A stretch of 64,000 bases of DNA from Alkalihalobacillus sp. YIM B00296. Lineage in GTDB: Bacteria; Bacillota; Bacilli; Bacillales; Fictibacillaceae. The translations under genes were made by a program, and so were the position numbers. Shown here in pieces: positions 55,699 through 64,000 of this stretch (position 1 is the first letter of the stretch; the number at the start of each line of letters is the position of its first letter). The stretch covers positions 1 to 64,000 of the forward strand of contig NZ_JAIBLJ010000002.1 in NCBI RefSeq assembly GCF_020179385.1, read 5' to 3'. Under the pieces are notes generated by a model that did no database searches, was not told the origin of the DNA, and saw only the letters and a list, made by a program, of their open reading frames with translations.

Positions 55699-56841
55699 TC
55701 ACATTGATATCAATCGACTAACAATCCGGACTGTCTCTTTGGCTGCCCGTTCGATTTCTTCCATCGTATTGCCATGACCAAAGCTGAATCGGATTGCTGA
55801 AGTCATGCGCTCATGATCGTCAAACATCGCCGCTAGTACATGGGAAGGTTCGATCGAACCCGCAGTACAAGCAGAGCCGCTTGATGCTGCAATTCCAGCC
55901 AAGTCCAGGTTCACAAGCATAGCTTCAACATTCGTACCTGGAAAACTCACATTCAATACATGCGGAAGCGAATGATTGATTGATCCGTTCAATATATACT
56001 CAATACCTTCCCCGTCAATAATTTCAAGCATCCTCTTTTTCATATTCAGAAGCTGTTCATGACGGCCGATCTTCTCTTCCTGGATCAACTCGACCGCTTT
56101 TTTCATGCCCATGATGCCCGGTACATTTTCTGTGCCCGCTCTTCTTTTACGTTCCTGCTCGCCACCGAACGCTCTCGGTTCTAGCCATTGACCTTCACGT
56201 ACATATAAGAACCCATTCCCTTTAGGACCATTGATTTTATGGGCAGACACCGATAATAGATCAATCCCTAAATGCTTCACATCAATGGCGACACTTCCAT
56301 ATGCTTGTACCGCATCCGTATGGAAAAGTACTCCTTTTTCACTCGTAACCTTTCCGATCTCTTCAATTGGCTGTAGGGTACCCACTTCGTTATTTCCATA
56401 CATGATGGTTACAAGGATCGTATCATCACGGATCGCATCCACAACTTGCTGAGGATCAATTCTCCCCTCTTCATCGGCAGAAAGATACGTCACTTCAAAC
56501 CCGTTCTCTTCTAGATATTGAACAGCATGTAAAACTGCATGATGTTCAACCTTCGATGTGATCATATGCTTCCCTTTCTCCTGTAGCGCGAGCGCTGTTC
56601 CAATGATCGCCATATTATCGGATTCGGTTCCACCGCTCGTAAAAATAATTTCCTTGAAATTGGCATTGATGCTCGAAGCGATCACCCTTCTTGCTTCATC
56701 TAATGCTTGTCTTGTATTACGGCCGAATTGATGGATGCTCGAAGGGTTTCCGTATTGTGTTGTAAAGTATGGAACCATCGCTTCAACAACTTCCGCCCGC
56801 GTAGGAGAGGTTGCAGCATGATCCAAATAAATCGCACTCAT
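55699..56841 (-). CDS. yrvO: Cysteine desulfurase (YrvO, IscS-like)
   Basis: A 380-aa PLP enzyme that removes sulfur from cysteine and passes it to MnmA. It begins MSAIYLDHAATSPTRAEVVE; the PLP lysine is in LLSVSAHKINGPKGNGFLYV and the active-site cysteine loop is ASSGSACTAGSIEPSHVLAA. ATG 56839-56841 is the natural start; the frame extends to 56868. It lies 21 bp before mnmA, and the CymR gene lies upstream, as in B. subtilis. Confidence 0.93.
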   Translation of the reverse strand: MSAIYLDHAATSPTRAEVVEAMVPYFTTQYGNPSSIHQFGRNTRQALDEARRVIASSINANFKEIIFTSGGTESDNMAIIGTALALQEKGKHMITSKVEHHAVLHAVQYLEENGFEVTYLSADEEGRIDPQQVVDAIRDDTILVTIMYGNNEVGTLQPIEEIGKVTSEKGVLFHTDAVQAYGSVAIDVKHLGIDLLSVSAHKINGPKGNGFLYVREGQWLEPRAFGGEQERKRRAGTENVPGIMGMKKAVELIQEEKIGRHEQLLNMKKRMLEIIDGEGIEYILNGSINHSLPHVLNVSFPGTNVEAMLVNLDLAGIAASSGSACTAGSIEPSHVLAAMFDDHERMTSAIRFSFGHGNTMEEIERAAKETVRIVSRLISM

Positions 56842-56913
56842 AAAAATCACCTGTATTGTAATGTTCACATTCTCCGGAACATTTACTTTTATTTTAAAAT
56901 CACTCAGCTAAAA

Positions 56914-57043
56914 CCGTCACGTCTATGACAACGTCGAACCTAGTACATCCTGTACGTCGGAGGGCCGAAAAAGCCGAATTACGATCACTGCCTAAAACCG
57001 TTACGTCCTGTAACAACGGCAGTACTAACACGTCCTGTGTGTC
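56914..57043. repeat. Array of four mini-hairpins with a shared loop
   Basis: In the 243-bp gap between cymR and yrvO there are four short stems around similar loops: GTCA-CGTCTA-TGAC (56916-56929), GTACA-TCC-TGTAC (56943-56955), GTTAC-GTCCT-GTAAC (57000-57014) and ACAC-GTCCT-GTGT (57028-57040). The sequences between them repeat too (AAACCGT...ACAACG). The stems differ in sequence but keep pairing, which suggests structure matters. No convincing gene is present; a 61-codon ORF across it is low-complexity. Confidence 0.7.
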
Positions 57044-57084
57044 GGAAGTACGACGTTTGTCAATTGTTCGCTTTTGAACTCCCA

Positions 57085-57507
57085 TTAAATATAGAACATG
57101 TAAGACTCCTGATCATCTTCCCCACCACTATAAGAAGCCAACTCCTCAAGAGTGGTGCTGTCAAGGACTTCTTTCACCGCATCGCGGATTTTGATCCAGA
57201 GGTCCCTTTTTGCTGGTTCTTCGTCATCCAGGATTTCAACAGGGGTGATCGGACCTTCGAGTACACGGATGATATCTCCTGCTGTTATATTCTCCGAATC
57301 CCGCGCCAAAGTATACCCACCGTATGCCCCACGTACACTTTTCACTAACCCTGCATTACGGAGCGGACCAACCAACTGTTCGAGATAGTGCTCGGATAAT
57401 CCGTGGTCTTTTGCAATTGATTTGAGGGAGATTGGCCCTTCACCATGTTTCTTTGCCAATGCCATCATGATGGTCAATCCGTAACGTCCCTTAGTTGAAA
57501 TTTTCAT
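57085..57507 (-). CDS. cymR: Rrf2-family regulator CymR
   Basis: A 140-aa winged-helix repressor of cysteine metabolism. It starts MKISTKGRYGLTIMMALAKK at ATG 57505-57507 after GAGGAGG. The DNA-binding helices are in SLKSIAKDHGLSEHYLEQLV and the wing is SVRGAYGGYTLARDSENITA. The three Fe-S cysteines of IscR/NsrR are absent, which fits CymR. In B. subtilis CymR works with CysK and represses, among others, the yrrT-mtnN-mccAB operon found at 29.3-33.2 kb here. Confidence 0.92.
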   Translation of the reverse strand: MKISTKGRYGLTIMMALAKKHGEGPISLKSIAKDHGLSEHYLEQLVGPLRNAGLVKSVRGAYGGYTLARDSENITAGDIIRVLEGPITPVEILDDEEPAKRDLWIKIRDAVKEVLDSTTLEELASYSGGEDDQESYMFYI

Positions 57508-57751
57508 AATATCCTCCTCGATTGACAACTCTATTACATCCAAAAGATCAGCTATACCTCTATCGTATCCTATAATTCCATGATTTAACTTGAGCGGTTT
57601 TTGTTTCTCCTATTATCTGTATCTGAATTTTTTACCTATGACATTATAGCACGAATAAGGTTCTTCTTGCATTGAATCGAGTCGTATAGTATCGTTCAGT
57701 TGAATTGATACAACGGATTCGAAGAGATAGTCCCTGAAAGGACGTGGAAAT

Positions 57752-59083
57752 ATGGATCTATTCGATGTGTCTATGGAAGATGGACCAAAAGGGAAACCTC
57801 TTGCTGACCGGATGAGGCCAAGAAACCTGGATGAGTTCATCGGACAGGAACATATTGTCGGAAAAGGCAAACTGCTCAGGCGGGCAATTGAAGCCGATCA
57901 GTTATCAGCAATGATTTTTTTCGGACCCCCTGGTACTGGGAAAACAACCCTGTCAAAGATTATAGCGAATACGACAGCAGCCCATTTTGAACAAATCAAC
58001 GCGGTCACTTCTGGTGTAGCAGATATCCGTACCATTACGACCCAGGCAAGGGAACGGTTGAAGATGGAAGACCAAAAAACCTTATTGTTCATAGATGAAA
58101 TCCACCGTTTCAATAAAAGCCAACAGGATGCCCTTCTACCATATGTAGAGGATGGAACGATCATCCTGATTGGTGCCACCACAGAAAGTCCGATGTTCGA
58201 AATCAATAGGGCTCTATTATCGCGATCAAGATTGTTCCGTTTCGAACCGCTGACAGAAGAGCATACAAAAAAAGTAGTGGAAACAGCGATCAAGGATCCT
58301 GACAGAGGGTTCGGCAATCATTCGATCAAGGCCGAGGAAGAAGCCCTTGACCATCTGGTTGATGTAGCCGGCGGAGATGCGCGTACAGCATTGAATGCAC
58401 TAGAACTAGCTGTTCTGACGACTCCCCCTGATTCAGAAGGAAATATTCATATTACATTGGAGATTGCAGAAGAATCGATTCAACAGCGTGTCCTGCAATA
58501 CGATAAACAAGGGGACAATCATTATGATACGATTTCAGCCTTCATTAAAAGTATCCGGGGGTCGGATCCTGATGCCACGCTTTACTGGCTCGCAAAAATG
58601 ATCTATGCTGGAGAAGATCCGAAGTTCATCGCCCGAAGACTTTATGTACATGCGGCCGAAGATGTCGGACTAGCAGATCCGAATGCATTGCTCATCGCTC
58701 AAGCTGCAGCCCAGGCAGTCGATTTCATCGGTATGCCAGAAGCCCGTATCCCACTTGCAGAAACAGCTCTCTATATCGCAACTGCGCCTAAAAGCAATGC
58801 AGTGATTACAGGAATCGACCGAGCATTGAACACAGTGAAAAATGAAAAAGCCGGGCAAGTGCCGACACACTTGAGAGATGCCCACTACAGTGGGGCGAAG
58901 GAATTAGGTTCAGGAGTGGGTTATAAATATCCACATGATTATAAAGATGGTTATGTGCCGCAACAATATCTCCCCGACCATCTCAAACATAAATCGTTCT
59001 ATCATCCGAGTGAACGCGGGTATGAAAAGACAGTCACCAGACGGATTGATTATTATAAAAGCCGGGATGAAACAGGTGAATAA
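57752..59083 (+). CDS. rarA: Replication-associated recombination protein RarA (MgsA)
   Basis: A 443-aa AAA+ ATPase acting at stalled replication forks; B. subtilis YrvN. Walker A is FFGPPGTGKTTLSKII, Walker B LLFIDEIHRFNKSQQDALLP, sensor 1 LIGATTESPMFEINRALLSR, and the C-terminal tetramerisation domain contains EDVGLADPNALLIAQAAAQA and YKYPHDYKDGYVPQQYLPD. It is divergent from cymR across a 245-bp gap. Confidence 0.95.
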   Translation: MDLFDVSMEDGPKGKPLADRMRPRNLDEFIGQEHIVGKGKLLRRAIEADQLSAMIFFGPPGTGKTTLSKIIANTTAAHFEQINAVTSGVADIRTITTQARERLKMEDQKTLLFIDEIHRFNKSQQDALLPYVEDGTIILIGATTESPMFEINRALLSRSRLFRFEPLTEEHTKKVVETAIKDPDRGFGNHSIKAEEEALDHLVDVAGGDARTALNALELAVLTTPPDSEGNIHITLEIAEESIQQRVLQYDKQGDNHYDTISAFIKSIRGSDPDATLYWLAKMIYAGEDPKFIARRLYVHAAEDVGLADPNALLIAQAAAQAVDFIGMPEARIPLAETALYIATAPKSNAVITGIDRALNTVKNEKAGQVPTHLRDAHYSGAKELGSGVGYKYPHDYKDGYVPQQYLPDHLKHKSFYHPSERGYEKTVTRRIDYYKSRDETGE

Positions 59084-59194
59084 CCTATCAATCAATCTTT
59101 TACAAAAAATAATATAGTAATCTTGTATAGTTTCTCTCTTTTTTGTCCAAGATAAGGCTAAAAACCTTCTGGGATAAAAAGGAGAGAATTTTTC

Positions 59195-59962
59195 ATGTCG
59201 AATCAAAGACAAGATGCATGGTCAGAAGAAGACGATCTATTATTAGCTGAAACGGTGTTAAGACATGTTCGTGAAGGAAGCACACAGCTTCAAGCTTTTG
59301 AAGAAGTTGGTGACAAAGTGGATCGGACATCTGCCGCAGTCGGCTTCAGATGGAATGCGATCGTTCGAAAAAAGTATGAACAAGCACTGAAAATCGCTCG
59401 TCGTCAACGCAAGGAACGTAAACGGGCCGCAGCTACGAGCAATTCACAAAAACCGAAACAGCCCGACAAAACCACGAATTATCAAACTCGCTTTGATGAT
59501 CCTATGGATTTTGAAAACTATCATCCTCTTTCTGAACGTAAGCATAAAAATTATACAGCCGAAGAAAAACCTGAAACTTCACCAACACCGGTACCGGCAC
59601 CGCCTTCAAGACCGCAAGAACCTGTATACAAGCAGCATGCTGAACCACAATCAGTCGATCTTGAAGCCGTCATTCACTTCTTGAATCAATTGAAGAGTGA
59701 CAATACTGGTTCTCAATCGGTAAAAGAAAGAAATGAACACCTAGAACAAGAATGTGAAATGCTGAAAAACCAAAATAAAGAGTATGAAGAAGAATTGAAA
59801 GAATTGAAGGATAGCTTCGCATCATTGAAAGAAGACTATCAAGCACTCCTCCAAATCATGGATCGTGCAAGGCGTATGGTCTTGCTTCAAGACCAGGAAG
59901 AAATTTCTGCATCCAAGTTCAAAATGGATAAAAACGGTAATTTGGAAAAAGTAGCAAAGTAA
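59195..59962 (+). CDS. RsfA-family prespore-type transcription factor
   Basis: A 255-aa protein with an N-terminal Myb/SANT-like DNA-binding domain (DAWSEEDDLLLAETVLRHVR, about residues 8-27, then AVGFRWNAIVRKKYEQALKI), a Pro-rich linker (TPVPAPPSRPQEP, about 128-140) and a C-terminal coiled coil (about 175-225). RsfA proteins modulate sigma-F-dependent genes in the forespore; YlbO is a paralogue. It lies downstream of rarA with its own AAAAGGAGAG ribosome-binding site. In B. subtilis rsfA is elsewhere, so which paralogue this is remains open. Confidence 0.88.
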   Translation: MSNQRQDAWSEEDDLLLAETVLRHVREGSTQLQAFEEVGDKVDRTSAAVGFRWNAIVRKKYEQALKIARRQRKERKRAAATSNSQKPKQPDKTTNYQTRFDDPMDFENYHPLSERKHKNYTAEEKPETSPTPVPAPPSRPQEPVYKQHAEPQSVDLEAVIHFLNQLKSDNTGSQSVKERNEHLEQECEMLKNQNKEYEEELKELKDSFASLKEDYQALLQIMDRARRMVLLQDQEEISASKFKMDKNGNLEKVAK

Positions 59963-59979
59963 GAACCAATAGACGCAGT

Positions 59980-60103
59980 AAAAGGGGCTGCCCAAAACAA
60001 TAGTGCCAGACACCACCAACAATATTTTGTTTCAAAACCACGGTTATTCTCATCATGTTGTTCGGAACGGTAAATGTCTAATACTTATGGGCAGCCCCTT
60101 TTT
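59980..60103. terminator. Perfect 15-bp inverted repeat with a 93-nt loop, between convergent genes
   Basis: AAAAGGGGCTGCCCA (59980-59994) pairs perfectly with TGGGCAGCCCCTTTT (60088-60102), and a T follows. The A/T-runs let it end transcription from rsfA (plus) and, from the other side, tcdA (minus). The 93-nt loop is unusually long for a terminator and contains GTGCCAGACACC. Confidence 0.65.
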
Positions 60104-60150
60104 CTATTTCAAGTGCGCTCCTTTTTCGGTTCGTACTTTTTCAAATATCT

Positions 60151-60918
60151 TCATCTGATCCGTTCTACTTCAATGTGGTTCTTGACCAGAATCTTATTGA
60201 TCACATGTCCCGCCATCATCAATCCAGAAATCGATGGGACGAATGCATTTGATGACGGCGGCATTTTCGCTTTACGGATTTTTGCATTTTCATCAGGAAC
60301 GATGCTTTTACGGATTTCTTCGCGGATTTGGACGGGTTTTTCATCAGAAAAAACAACGTCGATCCCTTTATGGACGCCTTCCTTCCGTAACCTTGTACGG
60401 ATGACTTTAGCGATCGGATCGTAGCTGGTTTTCGAAATATCTTCGATTCGCAGGCGTGTCGGATCCATCTTGTTCGCAACACCCATACTTGAGATGATGG
60501 GAATCTCCCTTCTTAAGCACTCCTTCATCAAATGGATTTTATAAGAGATTGTATCTGAAGCATCGATCACGAAATCAAGCGGATAACTGAAAAACTGCTC
60601 GTAAGTTTCTTCTGTATAGAACATTTTGAGAGCTTCTACATTACAGTCAAGATTGATGTCTGCGATTCTATCTTTCATCAGATCAACCTTAGGCTGACCG
60701 ACGGTTGATAACAAAGCATGAAGCTGTCTGTTAACGTTTGTGATATCGACATCATCCTTATCAACCAGAATCAGCCGCCCGACACCTGACCGAGCCAGCG
60801 CTTCTGCTGAAAAGGACCCGACGCCCCCAACGCCCAATACTGCAACAGTTGAACCTCTAAGTACATCTAACCCTTTTTTACCTATTGCTAATTCATTACG
60901 TGAAAACTGATGTAACAT
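60151..60918 (-). CDS. tcdA: tRNA threonylcarbamoyladenosine dehydratase (TcdA/CsdL)
   Basis: A 255-aa E1-like enzyme that cyclises t6A37 of tRNA to ct6A with ATP; B. subtilis YrvM. It starts MLHQFSRNELAIGKKGLDVL at ATG 60916-60918 (GGAGG 10 nt before). The nucleotide-binding motif is VAVLGVGGVGSFSAEALARS, followed by LILVDKDDVDITNVNRQLHA and DFVIDASDTISYKIHLMKEC. It lies next to the 6S RNA gene, as in B. subtilis. Confidence 0.93.
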   Translation of the reverse strand: MLHQFSRNELAIGKKGLDVLRGSTVAVLGVGGVGSFSAEALARSGVGRLILVDKDDVDITNVNRQLHALLSTVGQPKVDLMKDRIADINLDCNVEALKMFYTEETYEQFFSYPLDFVIDASDTISYKIHLMKECLRREIPIISSMGVANKMDPTRLRIEDISKTSYDPIAKVIRTRLRKEGVHKGIDVVFSDEKPVQIREEIRKSIVPDENAKIRKAKMPPSSNAFVPSISGLMMAGHVINKILVKNHIEVERIR

Positions 60919-61002
60919 GTTGTATATTCCTCCAGTACTCCAAACAAATGTCCATAATAGCATATACGAAAGCCGAACTTGATTGCAATAGCCCAAGGCA
61001 AA

Positions 61003-61231
61003 TTAAAAAGCAACCAGTTATACCTGATTGCTTCAGTGGTTGAACTTACAAGAGTCCCATATGTGCCGTCGAAATCCTTCTGTGTTGAACCTGCCTGAAA
61101 AGGTGGGTGTCCTGTTACAATCCTTATGCGTCCTTTCACCGAAGGCTTGCACGCAAAATCATAAACTCAGACTCCCATTTATAAAGTGTTGGCTCAAACG
61201 TTCGGCAGAAACGTACACCTCAGGACTCTTT
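61003..61231 (-). ncRNA. ssrS: 6S RNA (6S-1/BsrA type)
   Basis: A 6S RNA binds sigma-A RNA polymerase by mimicking an open promoter. The minus-strand segment between aspS and tcdA starts AAAGAGTCCTGAGG near 61231, 4 nt after a TACAAT -10-like hexamer (61235-61240), contains GTAACAGGACACC in the central region as in B. subtilis 6S-1, and ends in a terminator AGCAACCAG/CTGATTGCT (61009-61032) with a T-run. B. subtilis has its 6S-1 gene (bsrA) in this same intergenic position. Length about 229 nt. Confidence 0.85.
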
Positions 61232-61398
61232 GATATTGTAGTTATAGGATAGCATAGAAGTTTACCGCTTTCAATTCATTTATCATTGTTTTCTAAAAAA
61301 TCAAACTTCTTTACTAAATAGTCCACTAAAGTGTCAAAGGCCTTCAAATCCTATGTTTCCCAGGACCATGATCATGTAGCCGATTTAAAGGCAATCCA

Positions 61399-61430
61399 TA
61401 AAAAAGCCACCCTCCAAAAAGAAGGTGACC
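61399..61430 (-). terminator. Terminator of the hisS-aspS operon
   Basis: A 9-bp stem with G-U pairs (GCCACCCTC 61406-61414 with GAAGGTGAC 61421-61429) is followed on the minus strand by six T (61400-61405). It is 7 bp after the aspS stop codon. Confidence 0.85.
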
Positions 61431-61436
61431 ATGGAC

Positions 61437-63221
61437 TCATGATTTGTTACTTGTTGTCTTTTCTTTTACTTTAATATGAAGGTCAGCAAGTTGTTGATCA
61501 CTGACTTTGCTTGGCGCATTCGTCAACAAATCGCTTGCGCTTGCTGTCTTCGGAAAAGCGATCGTATCCCGGAGATTGCTACGGCCAGCTATCAACATGA
61601 CGAGGCGGTCAAGCCCAAGCGCGATTCCACCATGTGGAGGGGTCCCATATTCGAATGCTTCCAACAGGAAACCAAACTCTTCATAAGCTTGCTCTAACGA
61701 AAACCCTAGCGCTTTGAACATGCGTTCTTGAACTTCTTTTTGGTAGATACGTTGAGAGCCGCCGCCTAATTCATAACCGTTCAAAACAAGGTCATATGCT
61801 TGTGCCCGAACCCTCACTGGATCTTCTTCAAGTAAATGGCTGTCTTCCACTTTCGGCATGGTGAATGGATGATGTGCTGCCACATAACGATTTGCATCTT
61901 CATCGAATTCCAAGAGTGGAAAGTCAACAACCCACAGGAAATTGAATTTTTCTTTATCGATCAAATCCAATTCTTTTCCAAGCCTCAAGCGTAAAGCCCC
62001 CAAGCTTTCTGCAACCACCTTTGGGTTGTCGGCAACAAACAGCAGCAAGTCTCCAGCTTTTGCATTGAAAGCCCCGATCAATTCTTTCTCCAATCCTTCA
62101 TCAAAGAATTTGGCGATCGGACCTTTTAGGCCTTCCTCTTCGATCTTCAACCATGCAAGTCCTTTTGCACCATATACTTTTACGAAGTCGGTCAATTGAT
62201 CGATATCTTTTCTTGAGAATTGGTCTGCTTGGCCACTTACATTAATCCCTTTTACAAATCCGCCGTTTTCAACAGTAGAGGAAAATACTTTGAAGTCTGA
62301 TCCTTGCACCAGGGATGAGACGTTCACCAGTTCCATTCCAAAACGTGTGTCCGGTTTATCAGAACCATATCGATGCATCGCTTCTTCATATGTCATGCGT
62401 GGTATCGGAGTTTCAAGGGTAATTCCTTTCGTCCCCTGCATGATTTTGCGTATCATTTCTTCGGTCATCTTGAAAAGGTCTTCTTTATCCATGAAAGAAG
62501 TTTCGATATCGACCTGCGTAAATTCCGGTTGGCGATCTGCACGAAGGTCTTCATCCCGGAAACAACGGACAATTTGGTAATAACGTTCAATACCGGACAC
62601 CATCAATAACTGCTTGAAAATTTGTGGGGATTGTGGCAACGCATAAAAATGACCTGGGTGTACACGGCTTGGCACAAGATAGTCACGCGCTCCTTCCGGT
62701 GTACTTTTCGTAAGCATCGGTGTTTCTATCTCAAGGAAGTCATATCCGTCAAGGAAGTCTCTGATCAGTTTCGTCACTTTACTTCTGGTCTTGAGTGTCT
62801 CTTGCATGAACGGACGACGAAGATCCAAATAACGATATCGCAACCGAACATCTTCCGTTAGTTCTTCCTTATCTGAAATAACAAAAGGCGGGGTCTTGGC
62901 AGCATTGAGAATCTCTACTTTTTCTGCTCGGATTTCAATTTTACCCGTCTCGATATTTTCATTGATCGTCGATTCATCACGTCGGACCACTGTCCCTATG
63001 ACATCAAGAACATATTCGTTACGGACACGCTCTGCAAGGTCTGCTGCTTCCTTGGAGGTTTCGGGATTGAACACGACCTGTACAATACCGGAACGATCAC
63101 GAAGATCGATGAAGATGAGCCCGCCTAAGTCTCTTCGTTTTTGAACCCACCCTTTCAATTGTACTTCCACTCCGATTTCTTGTTCTGTCAGTTTCCCGCA
63201 ATGATGTGTTCTTCCAATCAT
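61437..63221 (-). CDS. aspS: Aspartyl-tRNA synthetase
   Basis: A 594-aa class IIb synthetase of the bacterial type. The N-terminal anticodon-binding OB domain (about residues 1-105) contains [20 protein letters not shown]; motif 2 is [20 protein letters not shown]; a GAD insertion domain lies around 290-420; motif 3 is [16 protein letters not shown]. It overlaps hisS by 4 nt (ATGA) and is the last gene of that operon. In such pairs the T-box leader lies upstream of hisS, outside this window. Confidence 0.97.
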   Translation of the reverse strand: MIGRTHHCGKLTEQEIGVEVQLKGWVQKRRDLGGLIFIDLRDRSGIVQVVFNPETSKEAADLAERVRNEYVLDVIGTVVRRDESTINENIETGKIEIRAEKVEILNAAKTPPFVISDKEELTEDVRLRYRYLDLRRPFMQETLKTRSKVTKLIRDFLDGYDFLEIETPMLTKSTPEGARDYLVPSRVHPGHFYALPQSPQIFKQLLMVSGIERYYQIVRCFRDEDLRADRQPEFTQVDIETSFMDKEDLFKMTEEMIRKIMQGTKGITLETPIPRMTYEEAMHRYGSDKPDTRFGMELVNVSSLVQGSDFKVFSSTVENGGFVKGINVSGQADQFSRKDIDQLTDFVKVYGAKGLAWLKIEEEGLKGPIAKFFDEGLEKELIGAFNAKAGDLLLFVADNPKVVAESLGALRLRLGKELDLIDKEKFNFLWVVDFPLLEFDEDANRYVAAHHPFTMPKVEDSHLLEEDPVRVRAQAYDLVLNGYELGGGSQRIYQKEVQERMFKALGFSLEQAYEEFGFLLEAFEYGTPPHGGIALGLDRLVMLIAGRSNLRDTIAFPKTASASDLLTNAPSKVSDQQLADLHIKVKEKTTSNKS

Positions 63222-64000
63222 GATTGTGATCCTCCCTCAACTTGTTTCAATATATAGTCTTTTGCTTCTGTGAGTTGTACCTCCACTTGTTCACCTGTGG
63301 CCATATCTTTTACATTGATGATTCCATTGTCGAGTTCATCCTCACCCAAAATAAGGACATATTTAGCGTTCAAGCGATCTGCTGCTTTAAACTGCGCCTT
63401 TATCTTTTTATCTAAGAAATCCTTGTCAGCCGTCAATCCGGCACTACGGAGTTCATTCAGGATCGACATACTCTGTTTTTTCGGCTTTTCACCTATTGAA
63501 ACAAGGTAGCAGTCAATGCCTTTTTGAACAGGCAATTCAATTTGTTCAGCTTCTAGTGCGACTAGAAAACGTTCTAGGCTCATTGCAAAACCGATGCCTG
63601 GTGTTTCAGGACCGCCGATCTCTTCAACTAAACCATTGTAACGGCCTCCACCGCTCAATGTGGTGATTGCCCCGAATCCTGGTGCTTCGCTCATGATTTC
63701 GAAAGCAGTGTGGTTATAGTAATCCAGGCCTCTTACCAATGTCGGGTCCACTTCATACGGAACACCTAGTTCGTCCAGATAAGTTTTTACATTTTCAAAA
63801 TATGACCGGGATGACTCATTCAAATAATCGAGGATCGAAGGTGCGGTCTGCATTTTCGGATGATTTCGATCTTTTTTACAATCCAAGATTCTGAGTGGAT
63901 TCGTATTGATCCGATTCTGACAGTCTTCACAAAGTTCATCCAATACAGGTTTGAAGTGATCAACCAGCGCTCTCCTGTGAGCTGTACGGCTTTCGTTATC
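63218..64000 (-). CDS. hisS: Histidyl-tRNA synthetase, C-terminal part (cut by window end)
   Basis: The C-terminal 260 residues of a class II synthetase; the frame stays open to the window edge. The histidine-specific signature [19 protein letters not shown] is present, motif 3 is [20 protein letters not shown] and [16 protein letters not shown], and the anticodon-binding domain starts near [20 protein letters not shown]. The N-terminal ~165 residues and the regulatory leader are outside the window. Confidence 0.96.
   Translation of the reverse strand, partial: DNESRTAHRRALVDHFKPVLDELCEDCQNRINTNPLRILDCKKDRNHPKMQTAPSILDYLNESSRSYFENVKTYLDELGVPYEVDPTLVRGLDYYNHTAFEIMSEAPGFGAITTLSGGGRYNGLVEEIGGPETPGIGFAMSLERFLVALEAEQIELPVQKGIDCYLVSIGEKPKKQSMSILNELRSAGLTADKDFLDKKIKAQFKAADRLNAKYVLILGEDELDNGIINVKDMATGEQVEVQLTEAKDYILKQVEGGSQS

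Noticed and set aside
56900-57085. 61-aa minus-strand ORF between cymR and yrvO
   Set aside because: It runs through the hairpin array, has repetitive VL/DV content set by the repeats, and has no convincing ribosome-binding site.
61260-61396. Short minus-strand frame reading AFDTLVDYLVKKFDFLENN
   Set aside because: It looks protein-like but is closed upstream by TAG after a few codons and has no start or ribosome-binding site; possibly a relic, not supportable.

Overview
The window looks like the chromosome of a low-to-moderate GC, spore-forming Bacillaceae bacterium, related to but distinct from Bacillus subtilis. The right half (about 28-64 kb) follows the order of the B. subtilis yrr/yrv region almost gene for gene: yrhC, mccB, mccA, mtnN, yrrT, yrzA, yrrS, pbpI, greA, udk, trmR, mltG, DUF1292, ruvX, ireB, alaS, yrrI, recD2, yrrB, mnmA, yrvO, cymR, rarA, tcdA, a 6S RNA, aspS, hisS. 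RsfA-type and YrzI-type genes point to sporulation. The species is not identifiable from the sequence alone.

Left half (accessory). 0.5-7.4 kb: a histidine-utilisation cluster (hutU-hutI-hutG plus a YjiH-type transporter gene broken by one in-frame stop) preceded by an unusual REC-like/AraC regulator; hutH and hutP are absent from the window. 7.6-9.4 kb: an Lrp-type regulator divergent from a DMT (EamA) exporter. 9.5-21.8 kb: a large one-directional cluster that reads ROK repressor, type-II asparaginase, oligopeptide ABC importer (binding protein, two permeases, two ATPases), M17 leucyl aminopeptidase, CutC-like protein and a cytoplasmic GH29 alpha-L-fucosidase, with a ROK sugar kinase divergent from it. 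It may be a glycopeptide uptake and breakdown system. 21.8-26.5 kb: a decaying sugar locus. LacI regulator, sugar-binding lipoprotein and ThuA protein are intact, but the two permeases survive only as a 40-codon remnant, the Gfo/Idh/MocA dehydrogenase is frameshifted and truncated, and scraps of agmatine deiminase and of a sigma-54 activator lie next to it. 26.7-28.8 kb: a DUF3889 secreted protein, a run of very small minus-strand ORFs with strong ribosome-binding sites (two 49-aa YrzI-like paralogues, plus 18, 19 and 26 aa ORFs) and a GNAT acetyltransferase.

Right half (core). 28.9-33.2 kb is the methionine-to-cysteine recycling operon yrrT-mtnN-luxS-mccA-mccB (luxS sits inside it). 33.3-37 kb is an inserted MarR regulator plus a multiply disrupted MMPL transporter. 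37-46 kb holds envelope and translation-support genes; 46-49.3 kb is alaS with an alanine T-box and a consensus promoter; 50.8-60.9 kb has recD2, TPR protein, tRNA thiolation (mnmA with cysteine desulfurase and CymR), rarA and rsfA; 61-64 kb has the 6S RNA and the overlapping hisS-aspS pair.

Non-coding structure is rich. There are two about 195-bp MITE-like elements with long imperfect terminal inverted repeats (plus two degenerate scraps), an array of hairpins with a shared GTCCT-type loop, a scatter of TTGCACG words, a 15-bp perfect inverted repeat with a 93-nt loop, a candidate cre site before greA, and many Rho-independent terminators.
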